Positions 11,120 to 22,060 of a stretch of 64,000 bases of DNA are shown here, in pieces (the stretch's first letter is position 1; every line of letters begins with the position of its first letter). Source of the DNA: Tigriopus japonicus (lineage: Eukaryota > Arthropoda > Copepoda > Harpacticoida > Harpacticidae); assembly GCA_010645155.1 (NCBI GenBank), contig CM021312.1, forward strand, positions 7,909,091-7,973,090. The letters are read 5' to 3'. A model generated the notes under the pieces. That model was given only the letters and a program-made list of their open reading frames with translations. It made no database searches and was not told the origin of the DNA. The position numbers and the translations under genes were made by a program.

Positions 11120-12596
11120 TAGCAATTCCTGACATCATTCAGCTTGAACCACTGGAGTGCGCTTCAGTCTCCGTGTAACGTGCCGGTGACTAGATAGAAA
11201 CATCCTGATATCCATCCACCTTTGCTGCTCTAAAAGCCCAACTGACAACACCACATCACATTCTGTTTCTCTCCCACCTTCTCCGTCTCTCCAATCACGA
11301 GAGAATTTCTCTTTGCACCAACTTGATCCCAACTTCTGGTTCGGCGTCTTTCAAAAGCAGTTGCAACGAATTTCCTCTCTTTCCTAGCTACATACTTCAT
11401 AACAAGCGAACAAACAACGAATTGGGAGACCGTGTGTTGTAGGCCACTACAAATGTACAGTAAACTTGTCTTAGTTGCATTTAGGTTACTATCGGTCGCT
11501 CGATATCGGAGATGCATTCTTTTTCTCCGTCTTCTGAGCACGGAATGCTCCGCCCAAAAAAAAATATAAATCTGTACAACGATTTGGCTCAATGAGGCCA
11601 CTGCCGCCCTCAACACCAACCCCCTCCATCCTTTTTCCCTCTTTTCTTATCTACTACTTCAATATCGCATATTTGTGCGTGCGTGTCTGCTTGTGCTCCC
11701 CTTTGCTCTTCTGTTAGTGCTCTGTTTGCAGTTGAACATTGGAAAAGTTGCCCTACCATAGAATGTAAAAATAGTATGTTAAGGAAGGTCTCTCCCCCTC
11801 TCTTCCTTGTCCTTCTCTTTCTCGTCGCTAATGCTCTTATTGAGTGTTCCCCTAAAAGCAAGGATAGCTTACGTTATTCTTGCCCAAAGTACAAGTGAAA
11901 CTTTCGAATCGACTCGGAAAGATTCAATCCTTATCCGACTGGACGCTATGAAGCTCGGATTTAAATTGTTCTGTATAGTTTTCCACATTCCAGTATTAAA
12001 AAAATCATGACACGACGCCTTTCTATTGCCCACAACTGTTGATGCCAATACTAATGATGTCATTTCTGTCTCGATACCATTGTCGTCAACATCATTCATT
12101 ACTTAATCGAACCAATCCGCAAGTAATGGACTCCAGGAGTCTGAATCATTTTCCCATGTTCTTACGCGTTGAGCCGCAATTTTCATGGAGCGAATAGTGC
12201 GATCCACATCGAATGTTCCCTGCTTGAGAATTCTAAAAACCCACCTTCTAACGCTCCAAGCACGAAAACTTGGATTTCCTTAAAGCTGTGACTGTTCCTT
12301 CTTTCTTAGTCGAAAAAGTTTGTTCTTACCCACTTAGGACATTTAGTGAAAGTGACCAGGTTTACGAATGCATTTTCAACTTGACTATCAGGTGGGAAGA
12401 GTTCGTTCAAGTCGCATTTTAAACTTGAATAGACGTGATTCATGTTGCCTTTCGTTTTTACCCGTTTTTTTTTGTCCAAGTGGCCAACTTTCGAAATTTA
12501 ATCAAGATGGAACAGTCACATGCCTGATCAGCTCTTCTTCCTTGTCCCAGCGCCCATTTTAGCTGTAAATACAATTTTTTATTATCAATCAAAATT
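11120..12596. other. 3' flank of exd and intergenic region
   Basis: This holds the presumed 3' UTR of exd and intergenic DNA. Several short frames exist on both strands (for example minus 11230-11619 and 11610-11861), but they resemble nothing and overlap each other. On the minus strand an AATAAA (seen as TTTATT at 12597-12602) lies about 140 nt beyond the CDK10 stop and is its probable polyadenylation signal. Confidence 0.45.
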
Positions 12597-12737
12597 TTTA
12601 TTAACCAGGCTTAGTATTCTTTCTCAATAGATCTGAATTGAAAAAAAAATGAACTATGCGCTTAATTCTTGGATCAACAAATTCAACGGCATCGAAATAC
12701 TTATTGTACAACAAAGTTCATAGACCAAAAACTGAAC

Positions 12738-14468
12738 TCATTTTCGAAGAAACTGATCAAAAAGATTTATGGATTGGCCTCGATTGGAACGTGAATCTAA
12801 TGGATTCTGAAATCCAGAAACCGAGGCTGCCCCTGCTTTGGCCATGTCGCCCGGAATATCTGATATGGAAGCCTTATTGGATAGATTACGGTGCTGAGGG
12901 AATGAGGGCATCAGATTCGGATCGCATGGTAGAGGTGACTCTTGAAAATACACAGATTGAAGGCATTCGTCGGCCGTGGCACGTTTTACGGGATCATACA
13001 TGAACATGAAGTTCAGAAGTCTCAGTCCAGACACACTAAGCCACGCAAATTTCTGCTTCAGATTGTTGTAAGGCTGTTGTTTCAGAGTGAATTCTTGTAA
13101 AATGGGTAAGCTTGAAAATTCGGGCCAAATATGATCGTTGGGCGTGCCGAGTAAGTCTATGATGAGCTCGAGCTGATGGATCTCGGAACGGCCGGGTAAA
13201 AGCGGTTTGTGAGCCAACAGCTCACCAAAAATACACCCGCAAGACCACATATCAATGGCCGTGGTGTGAGTGTTGGAGTTGAGCAATAATTCAGGCGCCC
13301 GATACCAAAGAGTGACCACTTTGGGGGTCATGGGTTTGGATGGGACGCCAAACCAACGCGCTAGGCCAAAATCGGCCACTTTCACACAACCCTTGTCTGT
13401 CATGAGGAGATTTGACACTTTGAGATCGCGGTGAACGATAAAGAGACCGTGCAGATACCGCAGACCTCGGATCACTTGGAGCATGATGCATTTCACTTGG
13501 GCTTCGGAAAAGGGCGTCTGCATGTTATCTAAGAGCGAGGCCAAATCTTGTTCGCAGTAGTTCATGACCAAGAAGATACTGTCTAAATTTCGGCCCACGG
13601 CGATTTCACGTAACTTGACAATGTTGATATGGTCGCACTTTAAGAGGATCGAGATCTCTCTCAAACCAGACACCGGAATGCCATCTTTCTCCTCGATCAT
13701 TCGCATTCTTTTCAAGGCTACAATCTCGCCTGAAAACCAAGAAATATTCAATTAAGCCCAAGAATAACTACCGCACTTTTCAAATCATGTTTGATTGAAC
13801 GAGAACTCAAATAGATCCATGTACGTAAGTGGTGGTTTGACTGAGGCTACTATCTAGATTGCTTAGCCAAAATCCGGAGGTTATGCGCATGGCACCTATA
13901 AATCAATGGATGATTTTCAATATCCTTGGATGCATGGGTTTTGAAATGGATCTACTAAGTTTAAGATTCATGGACTCTCGAGACAGTTTTCAATTTGTTC
14001 AAGAAGTCATTTTTCCTCGGATCCCTCTGTATTTTTTTAACAATCAAGCAACTTTTTGATGTTTGATTACGTTTGGTATTCTTGAAAAGCATATAAAAGC
14101 CTCAAGAAACAAGCTCAAATAAAAAAATTGCAAAAAGATTAATCCTTCCATGAACCCATTCATGACTGGCTTTTCTCTTTTGTGTATGTATGTCATCGGA
14201 TTTGACAACCCCAGTTTGATAACTTACCCGATCGCGTGTCCATTGCTCGGTAGACGATGCCATAGGTGCCTTCGCCCACTCGATTGAGCTTCTCGAATTC
14301 GGCCACGGAGCGACACGTGCCATACAGGTCCTTTTCCGGAACCTGAAAGGGTTTGCCGGTCTGCAAATTGAACAGGATCACCGGCTTCACGCCCAAACCC
14401 GACACGGACGACTCCATTGAAGACGAACCCTGAGCCATTTGGGACGTGGAACTCGACACAAATTCCAT
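12738..14468 (-). CDS. CDK10: Cyclin-dependent kinase 10 (2 coding exons)
   Basis: Exon 1 is 14468-14228 and exon 2 is 13729-12738. The donor GTAAGT and acceptor TTTTCAG join in phase and give 410 residues. The Gly-loop GEGTYG is at residues 65-70, the catalytic Lys is at 87 (VALK), and the alphaC signature PVSGLRE is at 99-105. HRDLKVSNL begins at 180, DFG is at 200-202, and the activation segment ends [13 protein letters not shown]10 pairs with cyclin M (or cyclin Q) and phosphorylates ETS2. The human alphaC signature is PISSLRE, so this copy differs at two positions. The segment before the kinase domain ([29 protein letters not shown]) is typical of CDK10 rather than CDK11. The roughly 500-bp intron falls just before the VAIK-type lysine. 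All catalytic residues are present. Confidence 0.93.
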
Positions 14469-14979
14469 AATGAAAGCAGCCCTCGTTTACCGGGGCTTAT
14501 CAATCCAGTGATACTCCATAAGCAATTTAGTAGTGGAATACAAACTACAAAGCGAGTTAAAGTTTGTTATTGATTCTCAGTCAATCAGGGTGACTGCTCG
14601 TATTTCCTTCTTGTTTGAAATAGGATATTCAGATGCCGCCTTTTATCTGGTCGGACATGAATCGACCATAAAATCTTGGCCATTGGTTCGCATACCTTGT
14701 AAGGTACATTTACTTGAGTTAGAGTAATGTAGTTATGGCAACTTCCCTCAAAAGTATAATTCCATCCCCTTGCCAGGCGCTCTAATCTATAATGAATTGG
14801 TAGATTCGGAAAGGAGACAAAAAATGATTTAGAAGTGGTTTTCTTTTCATCGAAACAACGATATTCGTGTTGAAAAGCTTTTTTTATGATCGGTAAGACG
14901 TTGGCCCTTTCAATAAGGATTTATTAATACGCTCTAGGCCCATTGTCAAAAAAAATGGAGTGTGTAAACTGTATATAAA

Positions 14980-16146
14980 TTAGATCGGCGAATCTACATT
15001 AGAAAGTGAGATCGGGTTGGCAACCGGACTGGTTCGGATGAATCGGCGAGGTTTCTCCGCAATTTCCGCCACCTGATAGATCGAACCCACGGCCTCCAAG
15101 CGTTGATCGTTACCTTTAAACAATCGTGAGCTCCGCCGAACTTTGACGCTGATCGTAGCCCGGCGTCCTCTATGACTGGCCCCTTTGGACGTCCCTGAGG
15201 GCACCATCATGGAGGCGGTCTCCATGGAAGACGGAGAGGAAGCCAATATTTTCGAGCGGTCGGAGCCATTTCTCGACTTGACGACCTCCGATTGCGGCGT
15301 TTCAGTTCCGGGAATCATACCAAACAAAGAATCGGCCTCTTCAATTTGGCGACGGATTTCTTCATTGGGTATGACAAAGCCCGAATCAGTCGATTTGGGG
15401 GTGGCAATGTGATGCGATATCACCGGTGGCCACAGACTGGGTGAACCGTGGGACTGAGAATGCTCACGCAAGACCGGTAAACCAGGTTTCAGCAAGCTGG
15501 ATCGTCGTCGATTCGAGCCGTTTTTTCGCGAGCCCGAAGACACTTGCGGGCTGAAAAAAGAGGAAGGCGTGGCCAGAGGCGTGCGAGGTAAAGGCGGGCT
15601 CATGGGGGTCGGCGTTTTTCGAGGCGTTTGCGTGACCCATGGACCTTGTTTCGACGCTTCGTCCTCGGATTCCGAGTCCACGGGCTGATTTTCAATGACG
15701 GCTCGAAGGGCGTTCTCCTGTTCTTCGCTCAAGGCCACTAATCGAAGCTTCTTCTGGCCTTTGGCGGCCATTTGGGCCATTTTCTTGCGATGTCGGGTCT
15801 TCTCTTTGTCTTCGAGCCAATATTTGGGGGGTTCAATGGCGCGTCGCTGCAAATATTTGCCCACTTCCAACAAGTGACGTTGACCTCGGGTGCGACGAGG
15901 CGGTCTCGAGCCCTGATCCGCCCCTTCTAAGGGCGTGGATTCGTCCATCACGGCCTGATTTTCATCTTGAACCGACTCAAAAATGGTCTCGAGCGGTTGC
16001 GGCGATGGCGCTCGATAGTTTTGCTTTTGATCCACCCAAAACGCCTTGAGAGCTTCTTCCTCGTCCACGCCCGTGGAACCGGCGGAAGAAGGCGTGCCAG
16101 CGACATTGGAGGTGGATTTTCGACGCTTGGATCGAGCAGGGGCCAT
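14980..16146 (-). CDS. Basic Ser/Pro-rich protein, possible Tantalus/PRR14-like
   Basis: This is a single-exon frame of 388 residues starting MAPARSKRRKS. It is rich in Ser, Pro, Arg and Lys, with basic nuclear-localisation-like clusters at the N-terminus (RSKRRK), at about residues 83-90 (PPRRTRGQR) and near residues 330-340. Residues 52-57 read LETIFE, an exact LxxIxE motif as used to recruit PP2A-B56. In vertebrate PRR14 a similar motif sits in the Tantalus-like domain, and the SPQPLETIFE context plus the following basic helix recall that family. The C-terminal KVRRSSRLFKG block is also seen in chromatin-associated proteins. Family assignment is inference; shugoshin or another chromosomal scaffold is an alternative. 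A minus-strand AATAAA lies at 14925-14920, about 55 nt past the stop. The length and the shared coding style suggest a real gene. Confidence 0.6.
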   Translation of the reverse strand: MAPARSKRRKSTSNVAGTPSSAGSTGVDEEEALKAFWVDQKQNYRAPSPQPLETIFESVQDENQAVMDESTPLEGADQGSRPPRRTRGQRHLLEVGKYLQRRAIEPPKYWLEDKEKTRHRKKMAQMAAKGQKKLRLVALSEEQENALRAVIENQPVDSESEDEASKQGPWVTQTPRKTPTPMSPPLPRTPLATPSSFFSPQVSSGSRKNGSNRRRSSLLKPGLPVLREHSQSHGSPSLWPPVISHHIATPKSTDSGFVIPNEEIRRQIEEADSLFGMIPGTETPQSEVVKSRNGSDRSKILASSPSSMETASMMVPSGTSKGASHRGRRATISVKVRRSSRLFKGNDQRLEAVGSIYQVAEIAEKPRRFIRTSPVANPISLSNVDSPI

Positions 16147-17409
16147 GATGGGTGTGTTGGTTTTAGGCTAGCTGAGCACGGCACTAATCCTATAATGCAT
16201 GAGCCTTTCCATGAAATCGAGCGGTCGTCGAATGGGTTTGTTTCGTTTCCGTTGTTTGTGATTCTGTGGCTCTATCTTGATTGACTTTTGTCTTGTTTTG
16301 GGTCCGGGCAAGTTCGAAATCGCGACTCGAAAACCGAGGAGTCATGAGAAAATGAGAGTCAACGGGAGCAACAAGGTTGTTACAAAAAAAAAAAATCAGT
16401 CGTTAGTTTTAGAAAAGGAAAAAAAAATGGAATGCCCGCGTTTGAAAGCAAAAAGCGTATGGTTGAAATGAGTGGCAATCTTTTGATTAAGCCGATTGAC
16501 ATTTTACATCTTGAGTTGCGAAAAGATAGACACGGTCATTAGCCGTCAAGGAACGGCTTTCGAGTTTCAACTCATTGAAAAAGGCAAAACAGACACCATC
16601 CAATACAGGCAGGTCCAAAGATATGAAACCCTCCGTATTTGGCAGTATCGTTCTCATTAGCAATAGTAGTAGTAGACTATTGCTACTAAGTGCTACTAAG
16701 TAGCAAGACTTAGAGACTCTAGTAAGACTGAATTTGTCGTCACCCTGCGGTTGGTATTGTCAACAAAACCGAGGCACACATGGTTTGTCTGACACGCGAA
16801 ATCAACAAGACGAGAACCACCGCAAAATTAGATACAGCCATCAATCTTGCACGGGTGAGTGTCCCATATTGGCCCGGAAGAAAGTCATTGGGATGACGAG
16901 AGGGAGAATTTCTAGCCGAACACTCATTCCTCCGGGATTGTAGGAAAAAAGCGTTCTTCAAGCATTCATTTAGTTTCTATATTCCATTCCATGCCTGCGT
17001 TAAACGCAGGTTTAGAGTAAATGAACGAGCCACGAAGACGACCCTTCTCAAATTATTGCTTGGAGTACAATACTGGTCCTCTAGTGAATATCGTTTTCAA
17101 GGTTTCAAGTTCTCAAGTGGTTTTGAGGAGGAAATTTGAATTACGTTAAGATCCACATTTTCCCACGATAAAACTAACAAACGATACCCCATGTAGTAAA
17201 CGAAAAGGGAGAGGGACAAGATACTCAGTACCAGGAAATGACTTTTGTTGATCATTTGTGAATAAATGAAGTTTGTAAATAATTTAGATTGATTCAAGTT
17301 TTTCTTTCAGCAAACTAAGGAAAAAAGTCAGAGATCTCTAATCAAATGATTAAGATTGAGAGATCATAATGTCATTGATGATCCTCGTCTGTTTTCGGCT
17401 CGTCCTTAG
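16147..17409. other. Intergenic region between two divergent genes
   Basis: This is the shared upstream region of the minus-strand PRR14-like gene and plus-strand TRMT1. It contains A-rich runs (16382-16394, 16421-16428) and a small CTACTAAG direct repeat (about 16684-16702). No gene or bounded transposon is recognised. Promoters for both neighbours are expected here but cannot be located. Confidence 0.4.
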
Positions 17410-19360
17410 ATGGGATTAATAAGTGCGACTTTGCGCTCCGGCATAGGATTCCGAAGTCCACCATTTATTTCGCGAAACACTATTGTGACTCTCTTTTCGC
17501 GATCGTTATCGCTCTTTGGCTTCAATCCAAGTCCAATCATGACGGATGATCCCACCCCTCAAGTTCGCGAAGGCCAAGCCACAATCACCTTTCCGAGCGC
17601 AGAAGAAGTATTTTACAATCCGGGTAAGGCGAACATTGATTTGCTAAAACATAAATTGACTTAAATCTTCGGGTTTTCTTACAGTCCAAGAATACAATCG
17701 TGATCTCAGGTAATTAACCACAAGCACCAGTAACACTATACTATGCATCCATTTCCAGCCTTAAAAGCTTAACTTTCCACCTTTAGTATCGCCGTGATTC
17801 GTTTATACGTAAAACAGCTCTTGGCCAAGAATCCGAACAAGGCGGGCAAAATCAATGTAATGGAGGCCTTATCAGCTTCGGGTTTGCGTTCGATTCGTTA
17901 TGCCAAAGAAATTCCCGACTTGGATGAAATAATAGCCAATGACATTTCCAAGAAGGCTGTGGATACGATTCGTCAAAACATCATCAACAATGGTGTTGAG
18001 GGAAAAGTCAAGGCTTCACACAATGGTTTTAAACTTATTTATTTATTCCGAATATGTCACACTCAATCCATGATTTTATTTTTCAATTCTTTCCAGACGC
18101 TTCGATGGCTATGTACTTGAAGCGAAAACCCGAAGACCGTTTCCAAATTATCGATCTCGATCCTTACGGGTCACCAACTCCTTTCTTAGATGCTGCAGTA
18201 CAGAGTACGGCTGATGGAGGTCTACTCTGCGTTACTTGCACCGATATGGCCGTATTATGCGGGAACGCCACAGAAACGTGTTACACGAAGTACGGAGCCA
18301 TCTCGTTGAAGGCCAAATCTTGTCACGAGATCGCGTTGCGGATTGTGATCGCGTGCGTTGAGTCGCATGCCAATCGCTATGGACGCTATATTGAGCCGAT
18401 TCTCTCTTTGAGCATCGATTTCTATTGTCGGGTTTTCTTTCGGATTCACACGAGTCAGTCCATGTGCAAGCGTACCACCAGCAAATTGGGTCACGTGTAT
18501 CAATGCAATGGTTGCGAAACACTGAGTTTCCATCCCTTGGGACAATTGATACCCAATGAGAATGGCAAGAATTTTAAATGCAAGTTGGTGTCAGGTCCGC
18601 CCGTGGATTCACATTGTAGTTATTGCCAAAACACCCATCAAGTGGGTGGACCGATTTGGCTTGCTCCAATTCATGATCAAGATTTTGTGAGTGAGCTCCT
18701 CGCGTCATTAGACGATCACGAATATGAGACCATCGAACGGATGAAGGGCATGTTAACCGTAGCGGGTAAGTGTTTGTTCATAGAGAGTGAGTTGTTGCCA
18801 GGGCGAAAAAGATCTTTTTTTTTTCTCTTTCTTTTGAAGCGGAAGAGTTACCCGACGTGCCGTTGTATTATCAACAGGACCGACTTTGTGCCATGGTCAA
18901 AACGGGGTCTGGAAAAATGACCGTTTTTCGGTCGGCCTTGCTCAATGCCGGTTATCGGGTCTCGTTATCCCATGCAAATAAATTGGCCATCAAAACTGAT
19001 GCCCCCGCTGATTTTATTTGGGACATGATGCGGGTGTGGAGGAATTCAAATACAACGTCCGAATTAAAGCCCGGTTCTACTGCCTTCGCTATCATGGCCA
19101 CAGCTCCGAAACACGAGATCTCTTTTGAAACACACACTGGGGCCAATCCTGATTCGAGGAAACTTCAGCTGAAGCGTTTTCAAATCAACCCAGAACGAAA
19201 TTGGGGCCCCAAATCAAGGGCGAGTGCGGGCAATTTTCACGACAATGAGAAAAGGAGACAAAATCAAGGCAAGAAACGAAAACAAGATCAGAGCGAACGT
19301 AAACCCGGGGAATCTTCAAAGGACTCCAAACAGATCAAAGCGGAAGAGGAGCAACCGTGA
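17410..19360 (+). CDS. TRMT1: TRMT1, tRNA (guanine26-N2)-dimethyltransferase (5 exons)
   Basis: Exons are 17410-17623, 17685-17709 (only 25 nt), 17787-18025, 18097-18765 and 18840-19360, giving 555 residues. The third donor (G|GTTTTA) is weak, but the join is supported by the protein. The enzyme uses SAM to make m2,2G at position 26 of tRNAs. Visible features are FPSAEEVFYNPVQEYNRDLS near residue 60, the SAM-fold GLRSIRYAKE, and the catalytic DLDPYGSP at 179-186. A Cys-rich segment follows (YQCNGCETLSFHP, then HCSYCQNTHQVGGPIWLAP), then EELPDVPLYY. The tail is Lys/Arg-rich (KRRQNQGKKRKQ), like a nuclear signal. Residues 1-43 before a second in-frame ATG (17539) lack acidic residues and look like a mitochondrial presequence. 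AATAAA at 19374-19379 follows the stop by 14 nt. Confidence 0.95.
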
Positions 19361-19643
19361 CCGAATAACAGTCAATAAAACAAATGCTATGAGTGAGGAA
19401 AACCTCAAAAGTATTGTTTCACTTGAACATGATAAATTTATTACAGCTTTTCCAACTTACGAGATTTCATATTAATTTAGGTAAACTTAACAGTTGATCG
19501 AAGGTAACAGAATTTTGCACTTAAATAGGGGAAATAACTTCTGGATGGATCGATTATTTCTGTTAAATCGATTATTTTTCGGAGAAGGGGCTCGTTACCA
19601 ACTACCATTTTCAAAGTGAATTATAGAATTCTAGATTAAAATA
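19361..19643. other. Tail-to-tail 3' region of TRMT1 and FBXO47
   Basis: The two genes converge here with only 283 nt between stop codons. AATAAA for TRMT1 is at 19374-19379 (+). A minus-strand AATAAA (TTTATT at 19437-19442) could serve FBXO47, so the two transcripts may end about 60 nt apart or nearly overlap. Confidence 0.5.
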
Positions 19644-22060
19644 TTACTCTTCCATCGTTAGTTCGTCGTCGACGCTGTCATCGACTTTGATCGTGATCTC
19701 CACCGGTGGAGTCGTGTTGAGGTAAGCATGGCGCATGAGATGAACTCCCATGTTCCTAATGACATCTGACAACTCTTCTTCATCAGAAGTGAGTTCGAAA
19801 GTGTCCATTTCGAGGAGGGCTACTCGCCAGACCTCTTCGAACAGACGCAATTGCATGTCCTTTGAGGTGGGAAACTTGCACATCTGGCAAAGATAAGAAT
19901 GTGCTCGTGATATCATTTCTACTTACATCTGCAATAAGCTACTTCAAAAGGCTTACCATGTCGAAGATTTTGCCAATGCCTCGCTCTGGATTGAGTTCGT
20001 TGTCGAATCGATAGGAGACCAGGATCATATCAAAGAGTAAGCGAGCGACTATTTCCACATTCTTCAGGCTTCCACAGTTCAACTTGTCTCTCAAGTAGTC
20101 GAGAATGAGCTACAAAAGGAAAAATCAGAATTTGAGACGGTTGCAATCATTACTGAAAGAAACCAAGATTTCAATCAAAGAGATCTTTTCAGTAACCATG
20201 AAATTCAATAGGTCACTGAAATCAATTGATTTCAAATAAATTTTTAAACAAAGGTACAAGTGAATCTATGCCAATCGTAAATAAAAAGTCCATTTTTATT
20301 GCAACCAAATTGCAAAGTTTGGAACCTAGCTTTTTTACATTACTAATCCCAATTCTTTTGGTGTTGGGGTAAAATTTTTTCAGATGAAGAAAAGTTATTT
20401 CGAGGGAGGGGGGATTTAAGGCCTTTATGGAGCCCTCCTCATTTTCCTCTCTCATCCTCCTTTCTATATCCTAACCTAATGTTTCTATTCCCGTGAGACA
20501 GTTGAAGATCTAAGCCGAGACGGTGGTGGGCAATCCCTTAAAAAGCTTTTCTCCCCTCGTTCCAACCAACACCGAACTGTTCTTGCGTATCCTGACTTGT
20601 CCCAAGCATAAATTTCATTTCTTCTCCTCTGTCGAGTCAACGTGAAAGCATACGGTTCCGTTCGCGGTGAAATACAGACCTTTTCACTACAGAAGAGTAG
20701 AAATCCAGCCACATTATCTCTTCGCCACGGACGGGGAACTTTGAATAGCTCATCAAGTACTCTGTTCACGTGTTCGGTACGCCATTTCTTGTTCGCATTC
20801 ACGCACGAGCAAATGGCCTGTGCCAAAGTGTAAAACATGGCCTTGCCCTTGAAATGAAAGGCAGTCAAATTCGCAATGAAGTGTCGATTGACAGAGCGAG
20901 CTTATGGGTGTTGTACCTCGTGAAAGTCCTCAGGATTGGAATCCTCAAAACGAGACCAATCGGCATGATTGTTCAATTCCTCCATGACGATTCGTTGCGA
21001 TCGATTTACCAAGCCCAAAGCTTCATAATGGGACACATTGTCATCACAAGTTGGACCTATAGGGATTATGACAAATGATCCAACCACTCATTCAAAGACC
21101 AAAAAATAAACGCAATAACTACCGAACAAAAGGAAGAAAGTCATGGCCTCGGCTCGGGGGGATTGCCAAACGAATCGTCGAATAATTGTCAAAATCCAAG
21201 TCTATAAATCAAACATACCCTTGAACCCCACTCAATTAAAGCCAATATGGAAAAATCTGCTCCTGATATCCACCTACCGCCCGTAAAGTGTAATCTTTGC
21301 CTACAAAGTCCCACGTCAGAGAACGCAAGACCAGTCGAAGGTGCATTTCCGAGATGACGCACACATCTTCGCGCTTGTCCGATTTAACGAATCGCGTCAA
21401 TTGACTTTGGATACCGAATCGCAACTCAGCCGCAGCAATCACTTGCGAAAACTCTGATTCGTCCCAACCACGAGTAAACGCATGAAGCATCTCGAAATAC
21501 ACGATCACAACGAGCGTGTCTTCCCAATCCTCCGATTGAGGCGATTTCGATTGGGAGTTTTTCAGAGCCAAATCAAAGTACCGATTGGCGAATCGAATCC
21601 GCTCTTGCGACGCATACAAGAACGTCAGGCGTTTGCACAACAACGCAAAGGCGACATGACTTTGAGATTGGCTCCAGATTTGGGCCAAAGCTTGCGACGA
21701 TTCCAAACTCCCGGGAACTCCCGACGAGTTCGACAATCCCGGCGGATCCTGTGTCAGAAATGTCCGCAAATCCGGCAATCGCGAGAGAGCCGCCCGGCTT
21801 TGCAACCAAGTGGCCACCCAGCTCCGAAAGACCCGATTAGTTAGTCCCAATTGACCCAAATCCAAGAAACTCAAATGGTCGAAGATCAGATGAAGAATTT
21901 CGAGTGGGATGCCGTGAAATGGACCGCAACACGGCAAACTACTCAGAGCTTTGCCGCCTTGAATCAACGGCGAAGGACAAGAAGGGGGTCCACTTCTTTT
22001 GGGAACTCTGGGCAGACGTGTCCTGGATGAGGTCGAGCGAGTTTCTGGATGGGGTCCCAT
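19644..22060 (-). CDS. FBXO47: F-box protein FBXO47 orthologue (6 exons)
   Basis: Exons on the minus strand are 22060-21278, 21201-21123, 21056-20917, 20847-20680, 20109-19957 and 19883-19644. All are GT-AG in phase and give 520 residues (vertebrate FBXO47 is about 450). The F-box covers about residues 48-85 (GIPLEILHLIFDHLSFLDLG). Downstream blocks run in the same order as in vertebrate FBXO47: LLCKRLTFLYASQERIRF, FTRGWDESEF, FFLLFGP, DFHEGKAMFY, VLDELFKVPRPW, then EIVARLLFDMILVSYRF and EVWRVALLEM. F-box proteins are substrate adaptors of SCF ubiquitin ligases. FBXO47 and nematode PROM-1 act in meiotic prophase, so a germline role is inferred. Introns 1, 2, 3 and 5 are 66-76 nt and intron 4 is about 570 nt. 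The N-terminal 45 residues are a basic/Pro extension of unknown role. Confidence 0.88.

Noticed and set aside
20902..20904. In-frame TAA inside FBXO47, suggesting a pseudogene
   Set aside because: A 69-nt GT-AG intron (20916-20848) in phase 0 removes it and restores the conserved DFHEGKAMFY block.
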